A DNA stretch of 64,000 bases from Bacillota bacterium (GCA_023386955.1 JAEWIS010000033.1:124001-188000); one strand, 5' to 3'. Positions 51,297 through 60,362 are shown, counted from the stretch's first letter. The notes: generated from the letters alone by a model not told the origin. Translations and numbers: made by a program.

Positions 51297-52539
51297 ATTT
51301 GGTGCTTTTAAGAAACAGGACCCGGAATTCCGTTCCCTCCCCGTGTTTACTGAAGACGGAAATTTGCCCACCCTGACCTTCAATCAAGACCTTCGACAGG
51401 GATAATCCGATACCTATGCCTTGGGACTTCGAATTGCTTTTGCCTCTATAAAACCGTTTGAAAATATGGGGCACATCCTCCGGGTGAATGCCTTCCCCAT
51501 AATCTTGAATCACTACCGTGGAGAACAAGGAATGCTCCTCCAGACGGACGTGAATCACTCCCCCCTCAGGCGTATGCTCCATTGCATTTTTCATCAGGTT
51601 AATGAAGGCTTCCTTCATCCACTCGTCATCTCCCTGGATAAGCAGATCCTCGCCGCCATGGATTTGAAGGGTCTGCTTATTTTGCTCCGACAACAGCTGC
51701 AGGGAAAAGGCGGCATCCTCGATCAAATCCCGGATTCTAATCTCATTCTTACGGAAAACAATGGAGCCCGCTTCAATTCGCGCCAGCTTCAGCAAACTGA
51801 CGATCAACCATTCCATGCGGTCCAGCTGCTGCCGGCTGCGTTCCAAAAAGGAAGCCTTCATGTCTTCCTTCATATTCGGATCCTTCAGCAGATTCTCGTT
51901 ATAAATGATCAGAGAGGACAGGGGGGTTTTGAGCTGGTGGGATATGTCAGAGAGTAAATTCTGAAGAAACTCCTTCTCCTGCTGCAGCAGCTGCAGCGTG
52001 TTATTTAACCGTCCGGCCATGGCATTAAAGCTTCGTCCTAAAGCTCCAAACGCACCTTCCTCGTCCTCGGGTAGCGGCTCGTCAAACTGCCGTTCTACAA
52101 CCTGCTCCGCGGCATGGGAGATCCTGTTGATTCTGCCGAACACCTTTCGGTATTCCCACAGCAATAGCAGCATTAGAGGAATAACAAACATCATGACCAG
52201 CACAGTCGCCTTCATGGGTAAGGCCAAACCGGAGAGCGCTGGCTGGTCCTCAATGGATATGTCCGAACCGTATCCGTAAGTGGCCAGAATTCGTTTGCCT
52301 TCCTCTACTTCTGCCGGTTGCACGCCTTGGGTGATGTAGGACACAAGCTCTTGTTCAAGCTGAGGATCCTTCTTCAGCATATGGCCCATTATGGCGGCGT
52401 TCTGCTCCACAATAACCTGATTGACCCGGCCGACCTGATGGTTCATAAAGAAAAACATGAGCATGCCTAAGACCAGCTGCAAGGCAATGAGTTTGACGGC
52501 AACAGATTTCCATTCCGGGTTGCGAACCACGTCAAGCAT
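51295..52539 (-). CDS. Sensor histidine kinase of the ABC transporter operon
   Basis: 414 residues. Two membrane helices (about 15-33 and 125-145) enclose a roughly 90-residue extracellular domain. HAMP, the HisKA box SDISHQLKTPLSSL and ATP motifs NLMKNAMEHT, DYGEGI and GIGIGLSLSK follow. GGGAAG is 7 bases before the ATG, which starts 3 bases after the regulator gene ends. Confidence 0.94.
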   Translation of the reverse strand: MLDVVRNPEWKSVAVKLIALQLVLGMLMFFFMNHQVGRVNQVIVEQNAAIMGHMLKKDPQLEQELVSYITQGVQPAEVEEGKRILATYGYGSDISIEDQPALSGLALPMKATVLVMMFVIPLMLLLLWEYRKVFGRINRISHAAEQVVERQFDEPLPEDEEGAFGALGRSFNAMAGRLNNTLQLLQQEKEFLQNLLSDISHQLKTPLSSLIIYNENLLKDPNMKEDMKASFLERSRQQLDRMEWLIVSLLKLARIEAGSIVFRKNEIRIRDLIEDAAFSLQLLSEQNKQTLQIHGGEDLLIQGDDEWMKEAFINLMKNAMEHTPEGGVIHVRLEEHSLFSTVVIQDYGEGIHPEDVPHIFKRFYRGKSNSKSQGIGIGLSLSKVLIEGQGGQISVFSKHGEGTEFRVLFLKSTK

Positions 52540-52542
52540 GGC

Positions 52543-53238
52543 TCATCTTCCCGACACGTCCATGTTCCATTTGTATCCAACTCCTCGAATCGTGACAATA
52601 TATTGCGGCGCGGCAGGTACATCCTCCACCTTTTCTCTTAACCTTCGGATATGAACGGAGAGTGTATTGTCATCAATGAATTCCCCTGACATGTCCCATA
52701 AGTGACTAAGGATGGTACCACGGCTGCAGATTTGCTTGGGATGCGTAACCAACAAAAGCAGCAGCTTATACTCCAGCCCAGTAAGGATAATTTCCTGCTT
52801 GTTTTTATACACCGATCCTTCAAGAACCCGGATTTCAATATCCTGTGAGTGCCACACGTTAACGTCCTGCTGCTGCTTTATGTTCCGCCTCAAGACAGCC
52901 TTCATTCTCGAAACAAGCTCCTTGGTCCGGATGGGCTTGGTCATATAATCGTCCGCTCCCAGATCTAGCCCGGCCACCACATTCGCCTCCTCATCCAAGG
53001 CGGTCAGAAAAATAACGGGAATCTGCGAGGATGCCCGGATTTCCCTGCATAATTCATAACCGGAGCCGTCAGGCAGATTGATGTCCAATAAAACAAGCTC
53101 CACTCCGCCAGCCGCTAATTTTTGTCTTGCTTCCTCCAAGGTACCGGCAACCATGACCATATACCCTTCACTGGATAAGGTATATTCTATGCCAAATGCC
53201 AAATTCGCATCATCTTCAACCAGCAGAATCTGTGTCAT
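52543..53238 (-). CDS. OmpR-family response regulator
   Basis: 231 residues. Receiver with LLVEDDAN, phosphoacceptor Asp in LVLLDINLP and Lys in DYMTKPI; C-terminal winged helix ending IVTIRGVGYKW. ATG 53238 (MTQILL) has GAGG 6 bases upstream and is preferred to 53250. First gene of regulator-kinase-ATPase-permease, the usual arrangement for a self-contained response and export system. Confidence 0.94.
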   Translation of the reverse strand: MTQILLVEDDANLAFGIEYTLSSEGYMVMVAGTLEEARQKLAAGGVELVLLDINLPDGSGYELCREIRASSQIPVIFLTALDEEANVVAGLDLGADDYMTKPIRTKELVSRMKAVLRRNIKQQQDVNVWHSQDIEIRVLEGSVYKNKQEIILTGLEYKLLLLLVTHPKQICSRGTILSHLWDMSGEFIDDNTLSVHIRRLREKVEDVPAAPQYIVTIRGVGYKWNMDVSGR

Positions 53239-53496
53239 TGTTTTCCTCATCTCATATTACATTTCTAAAAGCAGAATAAGCATACGATATGGTTATCTTA
53301 CCAAACGGATATGGCGTAAACAAACCGTGATACCTCAAAAGAAGGAGCATATTGGCCCCATCACGAGGGTCCAAATTTGCAACTGCCCATTTTTTGCCCA
53401 CCTCGCACCAACATATGCTGCCCTTCATATGATGGATTTGACTGTATCCCTATACCTTGTATCCGACAACTACCCAGGCAAGGAGGGGTGACTACA

Positions 53497-53721
53497 TTGA
53501 AGGGCATCGATCACAAGAGCAAGTTCATCCTTACCCACCGCGAGCGCGAAGTATTCGAACTGTTGGTTCAGGACAAAACCACCAAAGATATCGCGCAGCA
53601 GCTTTTCATCAGTGAAAAGACTGTCAGGAACCACATCTCTAACGTTATGCAAAAATTAAACGTTAAAGGCCGTTCGCAAGCGGTCGTGGAACTGATCAAG
53701 CTTGGGGAATTGAAAATCTGA
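53497..53721 (+). CDS. gerE: GerE-type spore-coat transcriptional regulator
   Basis: 74 residues, the exact length of Bacillus GerE, consisting only of a LuxR-type helix-turn-helix (LTHREREVFELLVQDKTTKD; ISEKTVRNHISNVMQKLNVKG noted as motifs). It controls late mother-cell genes for the spore coat. TTG start, 8 bases after AAGGAGGGG; the longer upstream frame has no features. It shows that the organism forms endospores. A terminator follows. Confidence 0.95.
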   Translation: MKGIDHKSKFILTHREREVFELLVQDKTTKDIAQQLFISEKTVRNHISNVMQKLNVKGRSQAVVELIKLGELKI

Positions 53722-53756
53722 TAGACCAATCCGCATACCCCATCCTTGGGCCTGTT

Positions 53757-53796
53757 GCCCGCCTTCATCATGAAGGCGGGTAGGGGCTTTTTTATT
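53757..53796 (+). terminator. Terminator of gerE
   Basis: GCCCGCCTTC-ATCAT-GAAGGCGGGT, then GGGGC and TTTTTTATTTT. Strong Rho-independent form. Confidence 0.9.
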
Positions 53797-53869
53797 TTGA
53801 ACAAAAAGGAAATGTCTTCCTTCAAAACGAATGGTATACTGCACGACAAACGGAGGAGGTTATGGGCGT

Positions 53870-54655
53870 ATGATTACTATTTATGATTGGTTTGGTTATG
53901 AGCTGCCGATTCAGGAGCGGTATCGTGCTATAAAGAGAGCCGGATTTGACGGGGTGTTATTATGGTGGAGTGAGGGTTTTGGCCGCAATGATTACCGCAC
54001 GGGGCCGCATCTGGTGCGGGAGGCCGGGTTGATCATTGAGAATATTCACGCACCGGTCCAACAGCAAAACAGCCTCTGGCTGGATAATCTGGATGGTGAA
54101 GCCTTAAGCGATTGTTATTTGCAATGCGTGGCCGATTGTGCCGAATTTGATATCCCGACTATGGTGGTGCACCTGCCCAACGATAGAAGACCCTATAACG
54201 CCCTGGGACTGGACAGGGTCAAGAAAATCGCAGAAAAAGCCGAGAAGTTAGGCGTCAATGTGGCACTGGAGAATTTGGAGAACTTGGCCAATGTTTCCTA
54301 TATGCTGGAGCAGGTGGATTCCCCCCACCTCGGATTCTGTTATGACTCCTGTCATCACGTTAACTACAACCCGGACAAGGATCTAATGGGCATGTACGGT
54401 TCCCGGTTGATGGCCCTGCATTTGCACGATAACGGCGGCAGCCGCGACCAGCACCAGCTGCCCTTCGACGGGCGTATTGATTGGTCTGTCACCATGAGGA
54501 AAATTGCAGAAACGAACTATGCAGGGGCAATTGCGTTAGAGCCCATGAATTGGGACTATCTGGATGTTTCGACAGAAGAATTTTTACATACTGCATATAA
54601 ACAGGCGAAACGGCTTGAGGCATTGAAGCTGAGTGTTCCGGCTGCCCTGAAATAA
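53870..54655 (+). CDS. Sugar phosphate isomerase/epimerase family protein (TIM barrel)
   Basis: 261 residues of the xylose-isomerase-like / AP endonuclease 2 superfamily. Likely metal ligands are in NIHAP, VVHLP, VALENLEN, CYDSCHH, HLHDN and ALEPMN. ATG 53870 follows GGAGGAGG by 10 bases. Single gene. The substrate cannot be read, but sugars or inositol derivatives are usual. Confidence 0.88.
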   Translation: MITIYDWFGYELPIQERYRAIKRAGFDGVLLWWSEGFGRNDYRTGPHLVREAGLIIENIHAPVQQQNSLWLDNLDGEALSDCYLQCVADCAEFDIPTMVVHLPNDRRPYNALGLDRVKKIAEKAEKLGVNVALENLENLANVSYMLEQVDSPHLGFCYDSCHHVNYNPDKDLMGMYGSRLMALHLHDNGGSRDQHQLPFDGRIDWSVTMRKIAETNYAGAIALEPMNWDYLDVSTEEFLHTAYKQAKRLEALKLSVPAALK

Positions 54656-54754
54656 CAAAGTCGGCCTCCCCCGTTTTTCCAATATGACAATAGATGTCGT
54701 ATTCCCGGCCTATAATAGAAGTAAGAACAAGGCGAAGGGAAGCGAGGCGGCAGA

Positions 54755-55666
54755 ATGAAAGCATTATCCGGAAAAGTGGCGTTGGTGGCCGGGGGTACCC
54801 GGGGGGCAGGCAGAGGGATAGCCGTGGAGCTGGGGGCTGCAGGCGCAACGGTGTATGTCACCGGACGCACCACACGGGCAGGACGTTCGGAATACAACCG
54901 GCCGGAAACCATTGAGGAGACCGCCGAACTGGTGGACCAGGCGGGCGGCAAGGGAATTGCGGTGCAAGTGGATCATCTCGATCCCCTTCAAGTCGAGGCG
55001 CTGATTACCCGGATTGAACGGGAGCAAGGGCAGCTGGATATACTGGTCAATGATATTTGGGGCGGCGAATATATGGTGGAGTGGAACGTTCCCGTGTGGG
55101 AGCATTCGCTGGAGAAGGGCTTGCGGATGCTGCGCCTGTCCGTGGACACACATATTATTACAAGCCACTATGCGCTTCCGCTCTTAATCCGCAAGCCGCA
55201 CGGCCTGGTTCTGGAGATTACCGACGGCACCCAAGCGTATAATGAGGAGCATTACCGGCTGTCGCTGTTTTATGATTTGGCGAAAACGTCTATTCTGCGG
55301 ATGGCCAAGTCCTTGGCTCACGAGTTGGCCCCTTATCAAGGAACGGCGGTATCCGTATCTCCCGGTTGGCTGCGCTCCGAGATTATGCTGGAGACCTTCG
55401 GGGTAACCGAAGCCAATTGGCGGGAGGCACTGTTACGGGAGCCGCATTTTGCCATCTCGGAAACACCGCGTTTTATTGGCCGCGGCATCGCTGCCTTAGC
55501 CAGTGATCCGGACGCCGCCCGGTGGAACGGACAATCCACCTCAAGCGGTGAGCTTGCCCAGGTGTATGGAATCACCGATCTGGACGGCTCCCGGCCGGAT
55601 GCCTGGCGTTACATGGTGGAGGTGCAGGACAAGGGCAAACCCGCCAATGCGGAGGGGTATAGGTAA
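54755..55666 (+). CDS. Short-chain dehydrogenase/reductase
   Basis: 303 residues. Cofactor motif AGGTRGAGRG and the catalytic Tyr-x-x-x-Lys in FYDLAKTS; the usual NNAG is replaced by VNDIWGG. GAGG is 7 bases before the ATG, and a TATAAT lies at 54711. Members with a C-terminal extension like this (WNGQSTSSGELAQVYG) oxidise or reduce small alcohols and ketones. Substrate unknown. Confidence 0.88.
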   Translation: MKALSGKVALVAGGTRGAGRGIAVELGAAGATVYVTGRTTRAGRSEYNRPETIEETAELVDQAGGKGIAVQVDHLDPLQVEALITRIEREQGQLDILVNDIWGGEYMVEWNVPVWEHSLEKGLRMLRLSVDTHIITSHYALPLLIRKPHGLVLEITDGTQAYNEEHYRLSLFYDLAKTSILRMAKSLAHELAPYQGTAVSVSPGWLRSEIMLETFGVTEANWREALLREPHFAISETPRFIGRGIAALASDPDAARWNGQSTSSGELAQVYGITDLDGSRPDAWRYMVEVQDKGKPANAEGYR

Positions 55667-55704
55667 GGGGGCTTTATGCAGCAAAGCTTCTATGCCATAT
55701 ATAC

Positions 55705-55758
55705 AAAATAGACCAAGGGATGCCTTCCTCTGACGGAGAGTTTCACTTGGTCTATTTT
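55705..55758. terminator. Bidirectional terminator between the SDR and aspartic protease genes
   Basis: AAAATAGACCAAG / CTTGGTCTATTTT arms around a 27-base loop, between convergent genes. Confidence 0.8.
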
Positions 55759-56124
55759 CCAAATTCAATTGCCATAGTTTCGAAATCCACTTTGCATTTG
55801 GCTCTCATCATAAAATCTATACCAATAATTCCGTCAAAGCCATAAGGCTCTTGAATCGAACCAAGCTGAATTGGAAAGTCAGTCAGAGCAATATGCTCAA
55901 TACATAGGTCAGAGATCTGTTGCTCATAGCATAACCCCATACATTCGCTTGGCTTGTCCATTTATAAAATCAATGTAGATCCCTATTACAGCTAACGCAT
56001 CGGTATCAAAAACAGTTGCCGCACAGCCTGTATCGAATAGAACATTGGATAAAACGATGGATTGATTATAATGGGTTAAGGTCAAAGAAACGATTGGCAA
56101 ACCATGCTCAACTTGTAATTTCAT
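55752..56124 (-). pseudogene. Retropepsin-like aspartic protease, split by a one-base frameshift
   Basis: The first frame (56124-55924) carries the active-site motif VLFDTGCAATVFDTD and stops after RMYGVML. The second (to 55752) continues the fold with EPYGFDGIIGIDF and ends EFGK. Reading GGG instead of GGGG near 55945 joins them as one protein of about 123 residues. Bacterial clan AA proteases of this size are common in Firmicutes. It starts inside the stop of the small upstream gene. The cause may be true decay, a sequencing error or a programmed shift. Confidence 0.8.
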
Positions 56125-56381
56125 GTCCTCTGCCGTACTCCTGAGAAAAATTCCTCTACAACCTCCACGTTGTTTCTACTCGTATGGAAAACATACAATT
56201 CGCGTGCGGGATTGAGCTTATGCAGCTCTTTATAGCCGCTCCACGCTTCTTGCGGATTATCATAGTCTTGAATGACCGCCATATCCTCTAATTGACGTAT
56301 ACGGTTATGGGAACTCACTTTAATCGCTTCTACCAGCACAAAACGGCCTGGATGCAACTCCGTAATCTCTCCCCATTTCAT
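56121..56381 (-). CDS. Small conserved-looking protein paired with the aspartic protease
   Basis: 86 residues, soluble and charged, with no recognised domain (ITELHPGRFVLVEAIK; ELYVFHTSRNNVEVVEEFF). ATG 56381 has GAGG 8 bases upstream. Its stop overlaps the protease start by four bases, so the two are translated together. It may be a substrate or partner of the protease. An extended -10 lies about 30 bases upstream. Confidence 0.7.
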   Translation of the reverse strand: MKWGEITELHPGRFVLVEAIKVSSHNRIRQLEDMAVIQDYDNPQEAWSGYKELHKLNPARELYVFHTSRNNVEVVEEFFSGVRQRT

Positions 56382-56413
56382 CAGCTTCACCTCACTTGGT
56401 TTTTCATAGTTGT

Positions 56414-56419
56414 ATTATA
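56414..56419 (-). promoter_or_regulatory. Extended -10 element for the protease pair
   Basis: The minus strand reads TATAAT with TG one base upstream. The -35 is poor. Confidence 0.5.
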
Positions 56420-56465
56420 ACATAGTTACACAGTATGAAGGATGGGTGCTCGAATGATTAGCAGA

Positions 56466-57050
56466 TTACAATCTCTGCCCGATTTCATAAACAGTCCGCA
56501 GATGTTTTTCCCAATTGGAGGTTCTCACAGAAGCATTGAATTTAGACATGCTGTCCAACACTATCATTTCCTTCTGCGCCGCCCGGTCAAAAATCCGGTC
56601 CCCCAGCATAACGGATTGCATACTCTCCAGGTGTCCGTGCTCCTCCAGATGCGGCAAAGACCGACCAGCCGTACAAATCACAATGGCCTTGTCCAGCTTC
56701 TTCATGCTTCTATTCCCATAAGCGAAGCCATAGGACCATACCCGGTTAAACCAACCCACCAATTTAGCGGGGGCCTCCGTCCAAAACACAGGGTAAATAA
56801 ACACAATACAATCGCAGCTGTTAATTTTCTCCTGCTCCTTCGATACATCGCTACTTATTGGAAGTTCACTGAGGTAATTAGCCTCACGGTAATACTCCCT
56901 CTCCGTTAAGTCCGTTTGAAAGTTCATGGCGTATAAGTCCGAGATTACGTAGGAATGGCCAGCTGCCAGCAAGCTCTTGATGAACTCCTCTTTTACGGCA
57001 AACGTAAACGAGTCCTCGCTGGGATGGGCGTACACAATAAATACCTTCAA
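56466..57050 (-). CDS. NAD(P)H dehydrogenase (quinone) / flavodoxin-fold reductase
   Basis: 194 residues of the MdaB/KefF/NQO1 family. FMN/FAD-binding loops appear as YAHPSEDSF, FIYPVFWTEAPAKLVGWF and TAGRSL. They make two-electron reductions of quinones and related compounds. TTG start, 8 bases after GAGGGGG. Single gene. Confidence 0.9.
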   Translation of the reverse strand: MKVFIVYAHPSEDSFTFAVKEEFIKSLLAAGHSYVISDLYAMNFQTDLTEREYYREANYLSELPISSDVSKEQEKINSCDCIVFIYPVFWTEAPAKLVGWFNRVWSYGFAYGNRSMKKLDKAIVICTAGRSLPHLEEHGHLESMQSVMLGDRIFDRAAQKEMIVLDSMSKFNASVRTSNWEKHLRTVYEIGQRL

Positions 57051-57194
57051 TTATTTATCCCCCTCAGTCCAACCTCTATTACCATTCGACGAACCCTAGT
57101 ACGATTTCATTATATTGCAATTTTAAATCTACCGGTATTGGATTATCATTACAAGTAAGTGAGTTTAGGTCTGAAACAGGCTTGGGGGAGTTTT

Positions 57195-57848
57195 ATGAGG
57201 GTTATCATTTTCGGGGCGACCGGCATGGTTGGCCAGAGTGCATTACGCGAGTGTTTATTGGACGATGGGGTGGAGCAGGTTCTTACTCTGGGCCGCAGCA
57301 GCACAGGAGAGCAGCATCCGAAATTACGGGAGATTTTGCTTCCGGATTTGAAGGAGCTGTCACGGGTTGAACAAGATTTGACCGGTTTTGATGCCTGTTT
57401 TTTCTGTTTGGGAGTGTCTGCCGCGGGGTTGAAGGAGGAGGAATACCGGAAAATCACCTACGACCTCACCCTTTCGGTTGCGGAGGTACTGGCCAAATTA
57501 AACGCGGATATGACGTTTATTTATGTTACGGGAAGCGGGACAGACAGCACTGAGAAGGGATGGTCCATGTGGGCGAGGATAAAAGGGGAAACTGAAAATG
57601 CGCTGCTGCGTTTGCCCTTTAAACAGGCCTATATGTTCAGGCCAGGAGGCATCATTCCCTTGTATGGCGTGAAATCGAAAACCAGGCTGTACCAGACCAT
57701 GTATGATCTGCTTAAGCCATTAAACCGTTTACTCCTAAAATCCAGTTTGTTCATCACATCGGAGCAGCTGGGGAAGGCGATGATTATCGTGACCCAAAAC
57801 GGGTTTGCCAAGCCTATTTTGGAAAGTAAGGATCTGAAGCAGCTTTAA
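57195..57848 (+). CDS. NAD(P)-binding atypical epimerase/dehydratase-like protein
   Basis: 217 residues. Rossmann motif IIFGATGMVGQSAL, then CFFCLGVSAAG and YVTGSGTD. It lacks a clear Y-x-x-x-K, as in the HTATIP2/YbjT-like group. ATG 57195 has GGGGGAG 4 bases before it. Function unknown; divergent from the quinone reductase gene. Confidence 0.86.
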   Translation: MRVIIFGATGMVGQSALRECLLDDGVEQVLTLGRSSTGEQHPKLREILLPDLKELSRVEQDLTGFDACFFCLGVSAAGLKEEEYRKITYDLTLSVAEVLAKLNADMTFIYVTGSGTDSTEKGWSMWARIKGETENALLRLPFKQAYMFRPGGIIPLYGVKSKTRLYQTMYDLLKPLNRLLLKSSLFITSEQLGKAMIIVTQNGFAKPILESKDLKQL

Positions 57849-57910
57849 TTTGAATAGTACAATCGCCTCCTCTCATACCTTGTGAAGATAAAGCTCGTGG
57901 GGGTGGCATT

Positions 57911-58126
57911 ATGGAACGGATTCATCAGCCCAAGGTGATCTTCATTGCCATAGAAAAATCGACGCTGCAAAAGATCCTGCTCATCGATATCATCATCGGG
58001 TCAGGGCTGTATGTTATCATTAAAATCATTTCCTCCAGTCTGCTCATTGCAACCATTGGCAGCATGGCGGGCACCGAAGGAATCAAAACCATTCAGCGCC
58101 CCGCTTCTGGCGGAAAGAGAAAATGA
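57911..58126 (+). CDS. Small hydrophobic protein of unknown function
   Basis: 71 residues with one or two membrane segments (ILLIDIIIGSGLYVIIKI; LLIATIGSMAG) and a basic tail. A G-rich site (GGGGGTGG) is 6 bases before the ATG. I do not recognise it. Copy D of the four-unit element begins 10 bases after its stop. Confidence 0.55.
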   Translation: MERIHQPKVIFIAIEKSTLQKILLIDIIIGSGLYVIIKIISSSLLIATIGSMAGTEGIKTIQRPASGGKRK

Positions 58127-58135
58127 ATCCGAAGC

Positions 58136-58320
58136 CATCCGGACAGAGGATCCGCTATTCCACGTAAAATCAGCGTTTTTCTGATCATACGGACTGAGGA
58201 TCCTCTATTTGACCAAAAAGGTCCAATTTCAACGACGATTTGAAGCAATAGCGCATCCTGTGTCCGTGAAAACTTCAAAACCGCTTGAATTGGCAAAATA
58301 ACGGAACCACAGTCCGTTAC
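58136..58320. repeat. Four-unit 185-bp element, copy D
   Basis: Units begin at 58136 and 58186 (direct: CGGACAGAGGATCC or CGGACTGAGGATCC, ending CTATT) and 58246 and 58296 (inverted: AATAGCGCATCCTGTGTCCG; AATAACGGAACC, ending GTCCGTTA). Inner hairpins are ATCAG / CTGAT and GACC-AAAAA-GGTC. It sits between convergent genes. Confidence 0.88.
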
Positions 58321-58415
58321 TCCCAACCTCTCCCCGCTCCTCTTTCCTCTTTCCTCTAGCCTCTCTCCCCGCACCCCTCTCTACTATCCATCCCCTCTCG
58401 CTTCCCAGCAGCACC
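58320..58415. repeat. Pyrimidine-rich tract (about 95 bases)
   Basis: The plus strand is almost all C and T with a few A, for example CTCCTCTTTCCTCTTTCC. The minus strand is therefore a polypurine run just after the stop of the P-type ATPase gene. Low complexity; could adopt triplex DNA. Confidence 0.6.
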
Positions 58416-58433
58416 GCCTCTAACGCCCTACCT

Positions 58434-60338
58434 TCACCGCAGCAGCCGCAATCCGCTCAGAATCACCAGCAGGGTGCTGCCCTCATGGCCTACGACCCCG
58501 AAGGGCAGATTGATGCCGCCGAAAAAGTTGGACACCACCAGCACCAGTACCACACCGATGGCGAACGCCAGATTTTGCTTGATCACCCGAGCTGTTCGGC
58601 GGCCAAGGGAAATGGCATAGGAGATTTTGGACAGGTCATCAGCCATCAGGATCACATTCGCTGTTTCCAACGCCACATCCGTTCCCGCAGCACCCATGGC
58701 GATGCCCACCGAGGATACGGCCAAGGCCGGAGCATCATTCACGCCATCCCCGATCATGGCCACCTTTCCGGTCACGGACAGTTGTTTGACAATAGCGACT
58801 TTATCCTCCGGCAGACAATCCGCGTAGACCTGATCGACTCCGAGCTGCCTGCCGATAGCCTGAGCCGTTGCCTCCCGGTCCCCCGTCAGCATCACCACCT
58901 GCATCCCCATCTGCTTTAATGCCGTTACCGCAGCTTTGGCACCTGGCCGCACTACGTCCTGAATAGCCAGGATACCGACCAACTGCTGATCTGCCTCCAC
59001 ATAAAGAACGGTTTTCCCTTCACTCTCCAGCCGTTTGGCAATACTCACCTCCAGCTCGGTAAGCACCGGGTTATGCATGAGTCCGATTTTGCCCACCTTG
59101 CACATAACGCCGTTCACACTGCCCCTTACCCCAACACCTGGAATGGCGGTTAGCGCTTGCGCAGTCTCCAGCACCACCCCCCTATCCTTGGCTTGCTGGA
59201 CAATCACCTTGGCAATGGGATGTTCGGACAGGTTCTCAATAGATGCTGTCAGCCTAAGAAGGGCTTCCTCCGTATAATCCAGCAAGGGCACAATATCGGT
59301 CAGCTTGGGCTTCCCTTCCGTCAACGTGCCTGTTTTGTCAAAAGCCACCGTATTCACATGCCCGATATGCTCCAGATGGACACCGCCCTTAAACAGCACA
59401 CCCTTCCGGGCGGCATTGGAGATTCCGGACAGAATGGCGGGCATAATCGACGAAACCAGGGCGCATGGCGAAGCGACCACCAGGAAAATCATCGCCCGGT
59501 AGATAGTTTTATCCCAATCCCAGCCCAGGATGAAGGGCGGCAGGGTCATCAGCAATACGGCGGATGCGACAACGATCTTCGCGTAAATACCCTCGAACCG
59601 CTCCACAAACAATTGACTGGGGGGCATTTCGTTTTTGGCTTCCTGCACCATATGTATAATCCGGGACAGCAAGGTTTCCTCTGCCGGCTTGGACACCTGA
59701 ATCTTCAGCGCCCCCTGGCCATTGATGGTCCCCGCAAAAACCTCGTCCGCCGCCAGCTTGTCCACAGGGATGGACTCTCCGGTAATGGAGGCCTGGTCTA
59801 CGGCGGACTGTCCCTCCACCACGTGACCGTCTGACGGAATCCGCTCCCCGGGACGCACCAGCACCATATCCCCCGGTTGAAGCCTCTCCACCTTCACCCT
59901 CCGCTCAGCTCCCCCGTCCAGGACCACCGCTTCCTCCGGCCGCAGCTTCATAATGGATTGGATATCCTGGTTGGTCTTCTCCATGGTGAAGTCCTCCAGC
60001 GTTCCGCTCAAGCAGAAGATGAAGATCAGGATGGCTCCGTCCATCCAATAGCCGATGCTAGCCGCCCCCACTGCCGCCACAACCATCAGAAGATCCACAT
60101 CCAGATCCTTTTCCTTGAACAGGGTTTCCAGTCCTTCGATGGCTTTGCGGTGCCCGCCAATCCCATACGCCAGCACATAGAACGCCACTTCCGCCCCTGA
60201 CCACCCGTTCCGCCCCATGAGCCAGGCCAGTATAATGAACAGCAAACACAGAATAGTGATCACAATCGAGCCGTATTTTTCCCAAAAGGTACGGAATAAG
60301 TCCGGTTTTGCTTTGTCCGAGCCAACAGCCTGCTCCAT
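58434..60338 (-). CDS. zosA: P1B-4 type metal-exporting ATPase (ZosA/PfeT-like)
   Basis: About 634 residues, matching the size of Bacillus ZosA (PfeT). It lacks an N-terminal metal-binding domain. The membrane metal motif is SPC (VVASPCAL) and the last helix has GHEGSTLLV, the HEGxT signature of P1B-4 pumps for Fe2+, Co2+ or Zn2+. DKTGTL, TGES and GDGVNDAP complete the core. Bacillus PfeT exports ferrous iron under PerR/Fur control, and here the -35 overlaps a Fur/PerR-like box. A CsoR-type palindrome covers the -10. The start could also be GTG 60347, but that is only 2-3 bases from AGGGAG. Confidence 0.9.
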   Translation of the reverse strand: MEQAVGSDKAKPDLFRTFWEKYGSIVITILCLLFIILAWLMGRNGWSGAEVAFYVLAYGIGGHRKAIEGLETLFKEKDLDVDLLMVVAAVGAASIGYWMDGAILIFIFCLSGTLEDFTMEKTNQDIQSIMKLRPEEAVVLDGGAERRVKVERLQPGDMVLVRPGERIPSDGHVVEGQSAVDQASITGESIPVDKLAADEVFAGTINGQGALKIQVSKPAEETLLSRIIHMVQEAKNEMPPSQLFVERFEGIYAKIVVASAVLLMTLPPFILGWDWDKTIYRAMIFLVVASPCALVSSIMPAILSGISNAARKGVLFKGGVHLEHIGHVNTVAFDKTGTLTEGKPKLTDIVPLLDYTEEALLRLTASIENLSEHPIAKVIVQQAKDRGVVLETAQALTAIPGVGVRGSVNGVMCKVGKIGLMHNPVLTELEVSIAKRLESEGKTVLYVEADQQLVGILAIQDVVRPGAKAAVTALKQMGMQVVMLTGDREATAQAIGRQLGVDQVYADCLPEDKVAIVKQLSVTGKVAMIGDGVNDAPALAVSSVGIAMGAAGTDVALETANVILMADDLSKISYAISLGRRTARVIKQNLAFAIGVVLVLVVSNFFGGINLPFGVVGHEGSTLLVILSGLRLLR

Positions 60339-60362
60339 AGTTCCCACGTCTCCCTTATCACA

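Noticed and set aside
47857..53238. BceRS-BceAB bacitracin-type resistance module
   Set aside because: The gene order is similar, but the permease is 884 residues with two FtsX cores, not the ten-helix BceB type. The kinase also has a real extracellular domain instead of the short loop of BceS.
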